From: Nocardia niigatensis NBRC 100131 | Lineage (GTDB): Bacteria > Actinomycetota > Actinomycetes > Mycobacteriales > Mycobacteriaceae | Assembly: GCF_000308655.1 (NCBI RefSeq) | Contig: NZ_BAGC01000111.1 | Span: 82,072 to 146,071, forward strand | Reading direction: 5' to 3' | DNA: 64,000 nucleotides | Shown: one piece after another, positions 34,155 to 43,623 of the stretch | Layout of the letters: each line of letters begins with the position of its first letter | Position numbering within the stretch: the first letter of the stretch is position 1 | Program-made: the position numbers and the translations under genes | The notes under the pieces: generated by a model | The model's database searches: none | What the model was told of the DNA's origin: nothing | Seen by the model: the letters and a program-made list of their open reading frames with translations, nothing else

Positions 34155-35774
34155 ATGAGCTCGGCCGACTCGATTTTCACCGGTGGACCGATCATCACCG
34201 TCGACCCGAATCACCCGAATCCCACCCACGTCGCCGTGCGCGACGGCCGGATCATCGCGGTCGGCGGGGACGAGGTCCTGGATCGGCGCGACGGCGGCAC
34301 CGAGATGATCGACCTCGGCGGCCGCGCCCTGCTACCGGGATTCGTTGAGGCGCACACCCATCCGACGCAGGACCAGATGATGTTCACCGACCTGGTCGTC
34401 GACATCCGCCCGGTCACCACCTGTCCGACCGCCGAGGACGTGCTGCGGACCATCAAACAGGAACTGGCCGCCGCGCCCGCCGGACGACCGCTCATCTTCT
34501 ACGGCTGGGACGTGCTGTTGCAGCCGGGGCTGCCCGATCCGACCCTCGCGTGGCTGGACGAGCTCGGCCCCGAGCGGCCGATCATCATCTGGCAGAACTC
34601 CGGCCACTTGGCCTGGTCCAACACTGTCGCCATGAAGAACGCCGGACTCTACGACGCCACTCCGAATCCGGTGGGCGGCAGCCTCGATCGGGATGCCGAC
34701 GGACATCTCACCGGCAAGGTCTACGAGGCGCCCGGCGTGCTCGCGGTGGCCGGGCCCATCCTGTTCGGCGCGCTCTCCGGGCCCGAGGCGCTGGCGAAGC
34801 AGCAGGCGAGCCTGGCCGCGCGCGGCGTCACGCTGTGCAGCGACATGGGATTCTCGCCCCTGATGCGGCCCCTGGTCGCCGCCCTGTACGAGCAGAATCT
34901 CGCCAAGGTCCGCATGCGTGTGTACGAAATGTCCACGACCGCACTGAAAACCGACTACCCGCTGGTCAACGGCGACGACCTGTTCCAGCAGATCGGCATC
35001 AAGGTGTGGGTCGACGGCTCCCCGTGGGTCGGCAATATCGACACCTCCTTCCCGTACCTGAACACCCCCGCCACCGCGGCGCTGGGCTTCGGCCACGACC
35101 ACCGCGGGCACGCCAACTACACCGAGGAGCAACTCGACGAGATCGTCGGCGCCTACTACCCGCAGGGCTGGCAGATCGCCTGCCACGTGCACGGCGACCT
35201 GGGCGTCGACAAGATCCTCGACACCTACGAGAGGGCCCTCACCGCCCATCCCCGTCCGGATCACCGTCTGCGCCTGGAACATTGCGGCGCCATGACCGCG
35301 GCCCAGTACCGCCGCGCCGCCCGCCTCGGCGTCACCTGCAGCCTGTTCGTGGGCCACCTCTACTACTGGGGCGACGTCCTCGAGGACGATCTGTTCGGGA
35401 CGGACCACGGTGGCCACTGGGTCCGCGTCAAGTCCGCCATGGACGCCGGCATCCGCGTCTCCTTCCACAACGACAGCCCCGTCACGCGGGAGGAGCCGCT
35501 CCGCAATATGGCCGTCGCCGTCACCCGCAAATCCCGTAGCGGCCGCGTCCTGGCCCCCGAGGAACGCATTACGGTCGACCGGGCGCTCGAAGCCCAGACC
35601 ATCAACCCGGCGTGGCAGCTGTTCGCCGAGAACATCGCCGGATCGATCACACCCGGCAAGTATGCCGATCTCGTTGTGCTCGACCGCGATCCGCGCGCCA
35701 CCCCCGCCGATGGCTGGGCCGCCATCGGCGTCCACACCACGTATCTGGCGGGCACGCCGACCTACCAGTCCTGA
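34155..35774 (+). CDS. YtcJ-like metal-dependent amidohydrolase
   Basis: 539 aa amidohydrolase-superfamily enzyme. ATG 34155 is chosen for its GAAGGAG ribosome site; an upstream start adds 13 implausible residues. Metal-site motifs are FVEAHTHP near residue 64, the strand-ending HVHGDLGVD near 348, LRLEHCGAM near 380 and the catalytic Asp in VSFHNDSPV near 438. The closing SITPGKYADLVVLDRDP is the usual composite beta-sandwich end. YtcJ-type enzymes hydrolyse amide or carbamate-like bonds of unknown substrates. A hairpin follows. Confidence 0.92.
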   Translation: MSSADSIFTGGPIITVDPNHPNPTHVAVRDGRIIAVGGDEVLDRRDGGTEMIDLGGRALLPGFVEAHTHPTQDQMMFTDLVVDIRPVTTCPTAEDVLRTIKQELAAAPAGRPLIFYGWDVLLQPGLPDPTLAWLDELGPERPIIIWQNSGHLAWSNTVAMKNAGLYDATPNPVGGSLDRDADGHLTGKVYEAPGVLAVAGPILFGALSGPEALAKQQASLAARGVTLCSDMGFSPLMRPLVAALYEQNLAKVRMRVYEMSTTALKTDYPLVNGDDLFQQIGIKVWVDGSPWVGNIDTSFPYLNTPATAALGFGHDHRGHANYTEEQLDEIVGAYYPQGWQIACHVHGDLGVDKILDTYERALTAHPRPDHRLRLEHCGAMTAAQYRRAARLGVTCSLFVGHLYYWGDVLEDDLFGTDHGGHWVRVKSAMDAGIRVSFHNDSPVTREEPLRNMAVAVTRKSRSGRVLAPEERITVDRALEAQTINPAWQLFAENIAGSITPGKYADLVVLDRDPRATPADGWAAIGVHTTYLAGTPTYQS

Positions 35775-35790
35775 ACGGCCTCAACGCGAA

Positions 35791-35820
35791 GGGAGCGCCC
35801 TCCTGCCGGAAGGCGCTCCC
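35791..35820. terminator. Bidirectional terminator between amidohydrolase and asnB
   Basis: GGGAGCGCC pairs with GGCGCTCCC over a 12-base loop, between convergent genes. Confidence 0.7.
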
Positions 35821-35833
35821 TCGTCGTATCGGA

Positions 35834-37801
35834 TCAGAGGTTGACCGGGTAGGTCGGCTCCTGGATCTCGGGCTTGATGCGGTTCTCGACGAAGATGCCG
35901 TGCCAGATCATGAAGACGATGAGCGTCCACAGACGGCGGCTGTGGTCGACCGGGCCGGTGCGGTGGGCCTCCAGCATGGCCAGGACGGCCTGCTTGTCGA
36001 GCAGGTGGTCGGTGCCCGACTCGGTGATCTGGGCGCGGGCCCAGTCGTAGAGTTCGGGGCCGCGCAGCCAGTGGCGCAGCGGGACCGGGAAGCCGAGCTT
36101 GGCACGGTGCAGCACGTGCGGGGGCACGATGTCCGTGAGCGCCTGGCGCAGCGCGTATTTGGTGGTCTCCTTGGTGATCTTCTGATCGACGGGGATCTTC
36201 TCGGCGACCTTGAACACCTCGGGGTCCAGGAAGGGGACACGCAGCTCCAGCGAGTTGGCCATGGTCATCTTGTCGGCTTTGACCAGGATGTCGCCGCGCA
36301 GCCAGGTGAACAGGTCCAGGTGCTGCATGCGCGCCACCGGATCCCAATGATAGCCCTGCATGGCGTAGATCGGGGCGGTCACATCCTGGTGGGTCCACTC
36401 GGGCCGGAATTCCCGCAGCACCGAACGCAATTGGGCGTCGTTGAAGCTGCGGGCATTGCCGTAGTAGCGCTCCTCCAGGGTGAGCGAGCCGCGGTGCAGC
36501 AGGCTCTTGCCGCGGGTGCCCTCCGGAATCCGGTCCGACAGCTTGCCGGCCAGCTTGCGCAGCGGCTTGGGCAGGTAGTCGAAGGGCTTGAGCGACAGCG
36601 GCTCCCGGTAGATGGTGTAGCCGCCGAACAGCTCGTCGGAGCCCTCGCCCGACAGCACCACCTTGACGTGCTTGCGGGCCTCCTGGGCCACGAAGTACAG
36701 CGGCACCAGCGCCGGGTCGGCCACGGGTTCGTCCAGGTACCAGACGATTTCGGGAATGGCGGCCGCGTACTCCTCGGGGGAGACCATGCGGATGAAATGC
36801 TTGGCGCCGATGGCCTCGGCGGTCTCGGCGGCCACATCGGCCTCCGAATAGCCCTGCCGCTCGAACGCCGAGGTGAAGGTCAGCAGGTTCGGGTTGTGCC
36901 GGATGGCCAGGGCCGCGATGGCGGTGGAGTCGATGCCGCCGGACAGGAACGCGCCGACGGTCACGTCCGCGCGCATGTGCTTGGCGACGGAGTCCTCGAG
37001 CGCCTCGGCGATCTCCCGGTAGCGCTTGGCCTCCGAACCGGCCGCGAACTTCTGCACCCGGAACTGCGGGTTGAAGTAGCGGGTCACGCGCGGGGCCTCG
37101 CCCGGCTCGACCCAGGCGTAGCAACCGGATTCGAGGCGGCGGATGTCCTTGTGCAGGGTCTCGGCCTCGGGCACGTACTGCAGCACCGTGTAGTGCTCGA
37201 GCGCGCGCGGGTCCAGGTCGTCGGAAAGCTCCAGTGCCGGAAGCAGACCCAGCAGGCTCTTCTTCTCGCTGGAGAAGGCGGTGCCGCCATCGCCGGTGGC
37301 GATGAACAGCGGCTTGATGCCGAACGGGTCGCGCGCCAGGAACAGCTTGTCCAGCTGGGTGTCCCAGATCGCGAAGGCGAACATGCCGCGCAGCCGGCTC
37401 GGGGCCTTGGCGCCCCAGTAGTGGAAGGCGGCCATGATGGCCTCGCCGTCGCCCTCGGTGCGGAACATCGGCTCATCGCCGAACTCCGCCTCGTGCGCCT
37501 CCCTCAGCTCGGCGCGCAGCTCCAGATAGTTGTAGATCTCGCCGTTGAAGGTCATGGCGTACCGCTCGGGGTTCTCCGGCGGACCCCAGCGCAGCGGCTG
37601 GTGCGAATGCTCGATGTCGATGATCGACAGGCGGTTGAAGCCGAAGATCATCCGCTCGTCATTCCAGGTGCCCCGCTCGTCCGGGCCGCGATGGCGCTGG
37701 CAGTGCATCGCCTCGTACACCTGTGCCGCGGTGGCTTCGACCGTCCGCCCATCCGGAGTAGTAGCCGTTGCAGCTGTCAGAAATCCGAGCAGACCACACA
37801 C
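35834..37801 (-). CDS. asnB: Asparagine synthase (glutamine-hydrolysing)
   Basis: 655 aa. It makes asparagine from aspartate, ATP and glutamine. The GTG start is followed directly by the catalytic Cys (MCGLLGF). The N-terminal glutaminase domain contains RHRGPDERG, FGFNRLSIID, MTFNGEIYNY and a TEGDGE loop. The synthetase domain has GAFLSGGIDSTAI (PP-loop), VVLSGEGSDELFGGY and RVPFLDPEV. A GAAAGAGG ribosome-like site lies about 11 bases upstream. Position beside ctaC matches M. tuberculosis Rv2201; an alternative role in amidating other substrates cannot be excluded. Confidence 0.95.
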   Translation of the reverse strand: MCGLLGFLTAATATTPDGRTVEATAAQVYEAMHCQRHRGPDERGTWNDERMIFGFNRLSIIDIEHSHQPLRWGPPENPERYAMTFNGEIYNYLELRAELREAHEAEFGDEPMFRTEGDGEAIMAAFHYWGAKAPSRLRGMFAFAIWDTQLDKLFLARDPFGIKPLFIATGDGGTAFSSEKKSLLGLLPALELSDDLDPRALEHYTVLQYVPEAETLHKDIRRLESGCYAWVEPGEAPRVTRYFNPQFRVQKFAAGSEAKRYREIAEALEDSVAKHMRADVTVGAFLSGGIDSTAIAALAIRHNPNLLTFTSAFERQGYSEADVAAETAEAIGAKHFIRMVSPEEYAAAIPEIVWYLDEPVADPALVPLYFVAQEARKHVKVVLSGEGSDELFGGYTIYREPLSLKPFDYLPKPLRKLAGKLSDRIPEGTRGKSLLHRGSLTLEERYYGNARSFNDAQLRSVLREFRPEWTHQDVTAPIYAMQGYHWDPVARMQHLDLFTWLRGDILVKADKMTMANSLELRVPFLDPEVFKVAEKIPVDQKITKETTKYALRQALTDIVPPHVLHRAKLGFPVPLRHWLRGPELYDWARAQITESGTDHLLDKQAVLAMLEAHRTGPVDHSRRLWTLIVFMIWHGIFVENRIKPEIQEPTYPVNL

Positions 37802-38271
37802 TGCGCCGAGAACCTCTTTCCGGGGTCTAAGGATTGGGGCGTACCCGCATGAGCACGCTGGACGCGAAATCTACTGCCCGAGTATGCCGTACTGCGACCG
37901 ATCACGCTCAGCCCCTGCATCCAACACGGAAAGGTTCGCAGCCCGCCTCGGTCTGGACCGCGGCTCGATGGACCTCCGCCTTGTAGCGGGGGACGAAGCG
38001 GAGGAGCGGAGGAGGGAAGACCGAGGTGACAGGGCTGCGGACAGCCGGAGCGAAGCGGAGACAAGTTGGACAGAGCGTGTCGAAGAGGACCCCGCCACAA
38101 CGGGGGCGGTTCTTTGGTCTACGCTGCGTAGTACTTGGGAAACTCTCAGGGTCGGTTGCGTGTTCCCGCGTATCCTTCCCAGAGCCCCGAACTGTGCTGA
38201 AAAATGTGTTGCCCGGCGGAAGGGAGTCCGGGCGACGCGGTGTCGGAATGACGACCAGGAAGGCGTTGAGC
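37802..38271. other. Divergent regulatory region between asnB and ctaC
   Basis: About 470 bases without a convincing gene. It holds a twice-repeated CGAAGCGGAG element (near 37996 and 38052) and a small CCCCG...CGGGG hairpin near 38090. The right end carries the AGGAAGG ribosome site used to choose the ctaC start. Promoters for both genes must lie here but no consensus pair is obvious. Confidence 0.4.
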
Positions 38272-39378
38272 GTGGCGCACAAGGCGAGCGAGGCGATAGG
38301 GGCACGACCCGCCCAGGGTCGGCGGGGCCGCATCCTTCGGCGGGCCGGGCTGGCGGTGTCCTTGGGGATGACCGCGATGCTCGTCTCCGGCTGCTCGATC
38401 GACAACGTTTGGCTTCGATTCGGCTGGCCCTCGGGCATCACGCCGCAGGCCACCAGGATGCGCGAGCTGTGGACCTGGTCCGTGCTCGCCGCGCTGGCGA
38501 TGGGTGTGCTGGTCTGGGGCCTGACCTTCTGGACCATCGCGTTCCACCGCAAGAAGCCGAACTCCCCGGAGTTCCCGCGGCAGACCGGTTACAACGTGCC
38601 GCTGGAGCTGAGCTACACGGCGATCCCGTTCGTGATCATCGCCGTGCTGTTCTACTTCACCGTGGTGGTGCAGAACTATGTCATCGATAAGGTCGGCAAC
38701 CCGGACGTCGTGGTCGACGTGACCGCCTTCCAGTGGAACTGGAAGTTCGGCTACCAGAAGGTCGACATGGCGATCGACGGCCAGCCGGCCCGGTTCACCT
38801 ACGACGGTGTCGACACCGAGCGTCAGGACATGAACGAGGGCATCAAGGATCGCTACAAGGAAGCGACCAAGGATGGCCACCCGCAGCCGGGCCCGAACAA
38901 CGGCCTGCCCGCGAACGACATCTCCTACCTGCACTACGACAAGGTCGAGACCGTCGGCACCTCCAACGAGGTTCCGGTGCTGGTCCTGCCGTCCGGCAAG
39001 AACATCGAGTTCCAGCTGGCCGCCGCGGACGTCATCCACTCGTTCTGGGTGCCGGAGTTCCTGTTCAAGCGGGACGTGATTCCGAACCCGAAGCAGAACA
39101 ACTCGGACAACGTCTTCCAGGTCACCAAGATCGAGAAGGAAGGCGCGTTCGTCGGCCGTTGCGCCGAGATGTGCGGCACCTTCCACTCGATGATGAACTT
39201 CGAGATCCGGGTCGTCTCCCCGGCGGACTTCCAGAAGTACATGGACGCCCGCGCCAAGGACCACAAGACCAACGCCGAGGCGCTGGCCAGCATCGGACAG
39301 TCGCCGGTGGCGACCTCCACCAAGCCGTTCAACACCGACCGCAAGGCGCGCGGTAACGAACTCGCCGACGCCAAGTGA
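38272..39378 (+). CDS. ctaC: Cytochrome c oxidase subunit II
   Basis: 368 aa lipoprotein subunit of the aa3 oxidase that carries the CuA centre and takes electrons from the cytochrome bc1-cc complex. A signal ends in MLVSGC, followed by two transmembrane helices (about 62-86 and 106-130) and the periplasmic cupredoxin domain. The CuA ligands are complete: HSFWVPEF, then CAEMCGTFHSMM. GTG 38272 is chosen for its AGGAAGG ribosome site; ATG 38248 is an alternative. ctaF follows 12 bases later. Confidence 0.95.
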   Translation: MAHKASEAIGARPAQGRRGRILRRAGLAVSLGMTAMLVSGCSIDNVWLRFGWPSGITPQATRMRELWTWSVLAALAMGVLVWGLTFWTIAFHRKKPNSPEFPRQTGYNVPLELSYTAIPFVIIAVLFYFTVVVQNYVIDKVGNPDVVVDVTAFQWNWKFGYQKVDMAIDGQPARFTYDGVDTERQDMNEGIKDRYKEATKDGHPQPGPNNGLPANDISYLHYDKVETVGTSNEVPVLVLPSGKNIEFQLAAADVIHSFWVPEFLFKRDVIPNPKQNNSDNVFQVTKIEKEGAFVGRCAEMCGTFHSMMNFEIRVVSPADFQKYMDARAKDHKTNAEALASIGQSPVATSTKPFNTDRKARGNELADAK

Positions 39379-39390
39379 GGATGAACTGAC

Positions 39391-39807
39391 ATGAAGGTCG
39401 AAGCTCGCATCTTCGAACTGCTCACGGTCTTCTTTGTGATCGTGGCCGTCATCTACGGCTACTTCACGGGCCAATCCCGCACCGGCGTCGAGTGGGCGGG
39501 CACCACCGCCATCGTGCTGACCGGCGGCCTGGCCCTGATCGTGGCCACCTACTTCCGCTTCGTCGCCCGTCGTCTGGACCTGCGTCCCGAGGACTACGAA
39601 GAGGCGGAGATCGTTGACGGCGCCGGTGACCTGGGCTTCTTCTCGCCCGGCTCGTTCTGGCCCATCCTGCTGGCCGGCGCGGGCTCCGTCGCCGCCCTCG
39701 GCTTGGCGTTCTTCCAGTTCTGGCTGATCGCCATCGGCGTGATCTGCGTCCTGGTCGCCGCCGGCGGCCTGGTGTTCGAGTACCACCTCGGCCCGGAAAA
39801 GCACTGA
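39391..39807 (+). CDS. ctaF: Cytochrome c oxidase subunit 4
   Basis: 138 aa actinobacterial subunit IV of the aa3 oxidase. Four hydrophobic helices are predicted: about 7-27, 33-55, 86-106 and 110-130, with the acidic loop RPEDYEEAEIVDGAGDLGFFSPGS between pairs (residues 66-84). It follows ctaC by 12 bases with ribosome site GAGG, so they form an operon, as in Rv2200c-Rv2199c. Confidence 0.94.
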   Translation: MKVEARIFELLTVFFVIVAVIYGYFTGQSRTGVEWAGTTAIVLTGGLALIVATYFRFVARRLDLRPEDYEEAEIVDGAGDLGFFSPGSFWPILLAGAGSVAALGLAFFQFWLIAIGVICVLVAAGGLVFEYHLGPEKH

Positions 39808-39820
39808 CGCAAGGCAACCG

Positions 39821-39851
39821 AGCGCCCCACCCGGAATCCGGGTGGGGCGCT
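39821..39851 (+). terminator. Terminator after ctaC-ctaF
   Basis: AGCGCCCCACCCGG pairs with CCGGGTGGGGCGCT, then TTTGCTGTT, the nearest thing to a U-rich tail among the hairpins here. Confidence 0.75.
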
Positions 39852-39939
39852 TTGCTGTTCGGGCCTGGGCCGGGAATGTGACCGTGCGGGAGGATGTCTC
39901 GAATGGCGGGCGGTCCGCGCAGAACTTCCTCGGCGTAGC

Positions 39940-40791
39940 TCAGATACCCAGGGCGTGCTTGAGACGCGTGGTCCGCGGCGACATGGCGGCCAGGCCGAGC
40001 AGCGCTCTGGGAAAGCGGGGCTGGAGCTGGTGCGGCCTGGTGCGGATGGCCGAGTCGATCCAGCGGGCGGCCTCGGCGGGGTCGAGGGCGGAGTGCTCGG
40101 GGAGGTGGACGGGGGAGGCGGAATCGAGCTTGAAGGCCGGATATTGAACGGTGGTGATGTGGATGCCGCGCGGCGACAGCTCGGCATCGGCGCACTGGCA
40201 GAAGGTGGTCCAGGCGGCCTGGGCGCTGGCGTAGGACGCGAAATTGGGGGCGGCGCCGGTCTCGGCGCTCCAGGGGCCGACATTCACCACATGGCCGGAG
40301 CCGCCTGCCAGCATGGCGGGCAGCAGGCCCAGGGTCAGGCGCAGCGGGCCGAAGTAGTAGGCGGCCATCATGCGCTGGTAGTCGCGGAAACGGTCCAGGG
40401 ATTGCAACACCGGCCGCCGGGCGGGACGGCCGGTGTTGTTGACCAGGACGTCGACGGTGTCGAATTCGGTGAGCAGCCACTCGACCAGCTGATCCACATC
40501 GCCGAGCGCGGCGATGTCGCAGCGGAACCAGTGGGCGCGGCCCCCGCCCTGGATGATGGTGGCGCACTCGTCGACCAGCTGGGAACCGTTGCGCGCCACC
40601 AGGATTACCTCCGCGCCGTGAAAACCCAGTAGTCGCGCGGTCTCTCGGCCGACATCGGAGCAGGCGTCGGTGACGATGATGCGTTTGCCTTCGAAGGGGC
40701 GTTTCCCCGTAGTGGATCCGGCGGTGCGGGGACGGCGGGCAGCACGGAATTCGATCATGGGACAGGCAACCTTCATCTGAGGATTGAGCAT
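39940..40791 (-). CDS. Short-chain dehydrogenase-like protein lacking the catalytic lysine
   Basis: 283 aa Rossmann protein. The dinucleotide loop is TDACSDVGRETA in place of TGxxxGIG, and the usual NNAG is NNTG (VLVNNTGRPA). The catalytic region reads NVGPWSAETG then SYASAQAAW, so the YxxxK lysine is replaced by glutamine. These changes suggest altered or lost reductase activity. Starts at ATG 40791, 40776 and 40758 are possible; the first is listed. It lies beside a divergent-spaced FAD oxidoreductase on the same strand, 89 bases upstream. Confidence 0.75.
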   Translation of the reverse strand: MLNPQMKVACPMIEFRAARRPRTAGSTTGKRPFEGKRIIVTDACSDVGRETARLLGFHGAEVILVARNGSQLVDECATIIQGGGRAHWFRCDIAALGDVDQLVEWLLTEFDTVDVLVNNTGRPARRPVLQSLDRFRDYQRMMAAYYFGPLRLTLGLLPAMLAGGSGHVVNVGPWSAETGAAPNFASYASAQAAWTTFCQCADAELSPRGIHITTVQYPAFKLDSASPVHLPEHSALDPAEAARWIDSAIRTRPHQLQPRFPRALLGLAAMSPRTTRLKHALGI

Positions 40792-40880
40792 GAACCATGC
40801 ACCGACACCCCGCCGACAGTGCCGATACCGCCGCCCTGCCCGGCTGCTAACCGATAACCGGCAGTGTGGCGGAACACATT

Positions 40881-42140
40881 CTATTCGGTCGGGTCATAAC
40901 GCCGGGCGCGTTCGGCGACACAGATCTCGTCGATAGCGGAAACGATGTCCCGCAACAGTTCCGAGGGCAGCGCCGCCGGCCGCAACCGGCAGGTGAACGT
41001 GATGAAGCCGTGGTCCTCGTTGTCGAGTTCGCGCAGGTAACGCGACCGCACGCCATAGGTCATGGCCGAGATGACGGTGAAGCAGCCGGTGCGCTCGCGG
41101 TGCCCGGCGAACAGGTCGTGCAGGCCGTGGAAGACCCGGGCGTAGGAGGACAGGGGCGCGAAAACCGAGACCCGGTAAGCCGGTCCGCGTTCGGAGGAGC
41201 TGATGACGGTGTCGGCCAGGTACTCCGCATCGCGCAGGGTCAGCACCTTCGGAGCGAACATGAGCGCGCCGGCGGCGGCATTGCGGACCGGCATACCGGC
41301 GCGGCCGCCCGCGGACGCGGCGATGGCGCCCAGCGACTTTCGGGCGCGGGCGCCGACCTCGCGGCGGGCACGCAGCGAGAGGTTGGGGGTGGTGGGGTGC
41401 AGGCTCGACCACTGGCCGAAGCGCACGGTGCCCAGCTGCACGGTGCCGGTGCCGACCGGTCGGGCAACCTTCAGGGGCGCGGTGTCCACCCAGCGGCCCA
41501 CCTGCAGCATGGCGTCACCCGGCGACTGGATCTCCCGGTAGGAGTGCTCCACCCAGGTGTCGAAGTCCAGGAACCGGTGCGCGTCGGTGGTGAGCCAGGT
41601 GCGGTCCTTGTCCACACCGGTGACCTCGAGCGTCAGCGCGGTGATGATCCCGGTGCGCCCGCCGCCACCCAGGATCCGGCGGAAGCGCTCCGCGTGATGG
41701 GTGCGCCCGCAGGTGCCGAAACGCCCGTCCTGATCGACGTATTCGAGCTCGGCCACATTGTCGCTGAACATGCCGAAGCGATGCGACGCCGCCGACAGCC
41801 CGCCCACCGCCGCGAATCCGCCCGCCGTGATGTCCCGATGGTCGCCGACCACGGGCAGCCCGAGCCCGTGCGCGCCGAGAGTCCGGTCGATGTCGTACAG
41901 CCGCGCCCCCGCCTGCACCCGTACCGTCCTGGCGTCGGCGTCCACCACCTGGACCCGGTTCATCTTCCGCATGCTCAGCACACTGCCCTGATCGGGCAGC
42001 GCGAGCTCGTCCTCCGGCCGTTCCCCACCCCGGATGATCAGCGGTTTCGTCGATTGACGTGAATCCCGAACGGTCCGAACCACATCCGCGGTGTCGCGGG
42101 GCAGAAATTCGTCGGGGTGGGTGGAGACGGGCGTGCTCAT
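40881..42140 (-). CDS. FAD-binding oxidoreductase (VAO/DprE1-like family)
   Basis: 419 aa. The N-terminal FAD-binding domain shows PLIIRGG, ARTVRVQAGARLYDID, GLGLPVVGDHRDITAGGFAAVGG and GGGGRTGIITALTLEV, the usual GG-rich phosphate loops of the vanillyl-alcohol oxidase fold. No CxxC or bicovalent signature is evident. ATG 42140 is preferred over a start ten codons upstream because it gives the typical MSTPVSTH N-terminus. It may work with the following SDR-like gene on the same strand, as DprE1/DprE2-like pairs do, but substrate is unknown. Confidence 0.82.
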   Translation of the reverse strand: MSTPVSTHPDEFLPRDTADVVRTVRDSRQSTKPLIIRGGERPEDELALPDQGSVLSMRKMNRVQVVDADARTVRVQAGARLYDIDRTLGAHGLGLPVVGDHRDITAGGFAAVGGLSAASHRFGMFSDNVAELEYVDQDGRFGTCGRTHHAERFRRILGGGGRTGIITALTLEVTGVDKDRTWLTTDAHRFLDFDTWVEHSYREIQSPGDAMLQVGRWVDTAPLKVARPVGTGTVQLGTVRFGQWSSLHPTTPNLSLRARREVGARARKSLGAIAASAGGRAGMPVRNAAAGALMFAPKVLTLRDAEYLADTVISSSERGPAYRVSVFAPLSSYARVFHGLHDLFAGHRERTGCFTVISAMTYGVRSRYLRELDNEDHGFITFTCRLRPAALPSELLRDIVSAIDEICVAERARRYDPTE

Positions 42141-42294
42141 GGCGCTACAGCTAACCACAGTCACGCTCATTGTGCTCGTCCTTGGACGGGCGTCCTAGTG
42201 AGCACTGCGCGGACACGCCGTGAACTGCGCGTTTTGGGTTGTGGCACACAGGTTCCCTGCGGGTTTGCGGGGAGCGTTTGTCGGCCCTCGCGCG

Positions 42295-42300
42295 TAGAGT
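42295..42300 (+). promoter_or_regulatory. -10 element of leaderless transcript
   Basis: TAGAGT ends seven bases before ATG 42308, with no ribosome site. Confidence 0.5.
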
Positions 42301-42307
42301 CCGGGCC

Positions 42308-43504
42308 ATGAGTTTCCTGGGCGGGGTGTTCGGTTCGCCGCGAAATCGGTTCGGCAGGAAGGTCTTGGAACAGGTGCGCGGCTACGAGGCCGTGGAGACC
42401 GCGCACTTCGATACCGAGGCCTACGAGATCGGGTACCGATTGAAGAACGGCTACGTCGCCAAACTGAACCTGGGCACGCTGTACCGCCGGTTCGACGGGA
42501 AGATCACCGCGGGCCTGTTCGAGGCCGTCGACAATCTGCTGCTGCCGCCCGAGGCCCCGGAGGGCTGGGAACAGGTGGCGCCCAAGCTACGCCCGGTGCT
42601 GCGGCGGGCCGGCTACGGCGCGGTGACGGTCGCGGGGCTGGACGGGCGGGATCTGGTGCTCACCCGGCCGGCGCTGCCGTACCTGTCCGAGCTGGTGGTG
42701 ATCGATCTGCCCAGCACCGTGCAATTCGTGACGAAACAGGATCTTTCGCGCTGGGGCGTGGACGCCGACCAGGTCTACGGCGTCGCGCACGCCAATCTCA
42801 CCGAGCTGGCCATGAACACGATGGCGGCCTTCGATCCGCCGCAGGGGGTGCGGGTGCTGGACTTCGCCGACGACGACGGCGAGAGCTATGTCGGTTCGCT
42901 GCCGCTGGTGGCCGGGTGGCTGGCAGGCGTGCGGGCCCGAACCGATACGCGCCCACTGCTTTTCCTGCCCGGGCATCTGGGGATGCTGGTCGTGCTGGGC
43001 GCGACGACCGAGACCCTGCCGCAACTGCTGGAGCTGGCGGCGGAACGGCTCGAGGCGGCGGTGCGCCCGCTCTCGGCGGTGCCCTACACCCTCGACGACA
43101 ACGGTGAGGTCGTCCCCTACGAGGTGCCCGCCGATCACCCGGCCCACGCGGCCATCCGCCGCGCGCAGGCGCAGCTGGCGGTCGGGGCCTATCACGCGCA
43201 GACCGAGAAGCTACGTGCCGGGGAGGAGCGCGAGGGCGCGATCATGGAGCTGCTGCACGTGCGCGCGCCCGACGGCAGCGAATACACCATGACCTCCTGG
43301 ACCGATGGCGTCACGAACCTGCTGCCCGCCGCCGATTTCATCTGCTTCGTCACCGGCGAGGGCGATGTCTTCCGCGTGGCGTGGGACGTCGTGTGCGGGC
43401 TCGCGTCACTGGAACTCGCCGCCGAGTACGACCCGCCGCGTTATCGCGTGCACGACCATCCGCCCGCCGAGATCATGACCCGGCTGCGGGCGCTCGCGAG
43501 CTGA
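42308..43504 (+). CDS. Hypothetical protein, possibly DUF1444-like
   Basis: 398 aa cytosolic protein without signal or membrane segment. N-terminus SFLGGVFGSPRNRFGRKVLEQVR, then repeated alpha/beta segments including GYRLKNGYVAKLNLG, RPLLFLPGHLGMLVVLGAT and SYVGSLPLVAGWL (separate blocks). The overall plan recalls uncharacterised DUF1444-type proteins, but this is weak. ATG 42308 is chosen because a -10 sits exactly seven bases upstream. Function unknown. Confidence 0.75.
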   Translation: MSFLGGVFGSPRNRFGRKVLEQVRGYEAVETAHFDTEAYEIGYRLKNGYVAKLNLGTLYRRFDGKITAGLFEAVDNLLLPPEAPEGWEQVAPKLRPVLRRAGYGAVTVAGLDGRDLVLTRPALPYLSELVVIDLPSTVQFVTKQDLSRWGVDADQVYGVAHANLTELAMNTMAAFDPPQGVRVLDFADDDGESYVGSLPLVAGWLAGVRARTDTRPLLFLPGHLGMLVVLGATTETLPQLLELAAERLEAAVRPLSAVPYTLDDNGEVVPYEVPADHPAHAAIRRAQAQLAVGAYHAQTEKLRAGEEREGAIMELLHVRAPDGSEYTMTSWTDGVTNLLPAADFICFVTGEGDVFRVAWDVVCGLASLELAAEYDPPRYRVHDHPPAEIMTRLRALAS

Positions 43505-43611
43505 CCCCGGCCTCGCGACCGACTGCCGAGGGGGGCGTCGCGGCCGAGCGGATGCTGCGGCGCGTCTCCGGTGTGGCTGGCTATCGTCACGACTGTGTCA
43601 CCCGGTTCGGC

Positions 43612-43617
43612 TAGGGT
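43612..43617 (+). promoter_or_regulatory. -10 element of leaderless NADAR transcript
   Basis: TAGGGT ends six bases before GTG 43624. Confidence 0.5.
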
Positions 43618-43623
43618 CGCGGC

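Noticed and set aside
37990..38100. Repeated CGAAGCGGAG elements as a CRISPR or tRNA-like structure
   Set aside because: Only two imperfect copies, no regular spacing and no cloverleaf.
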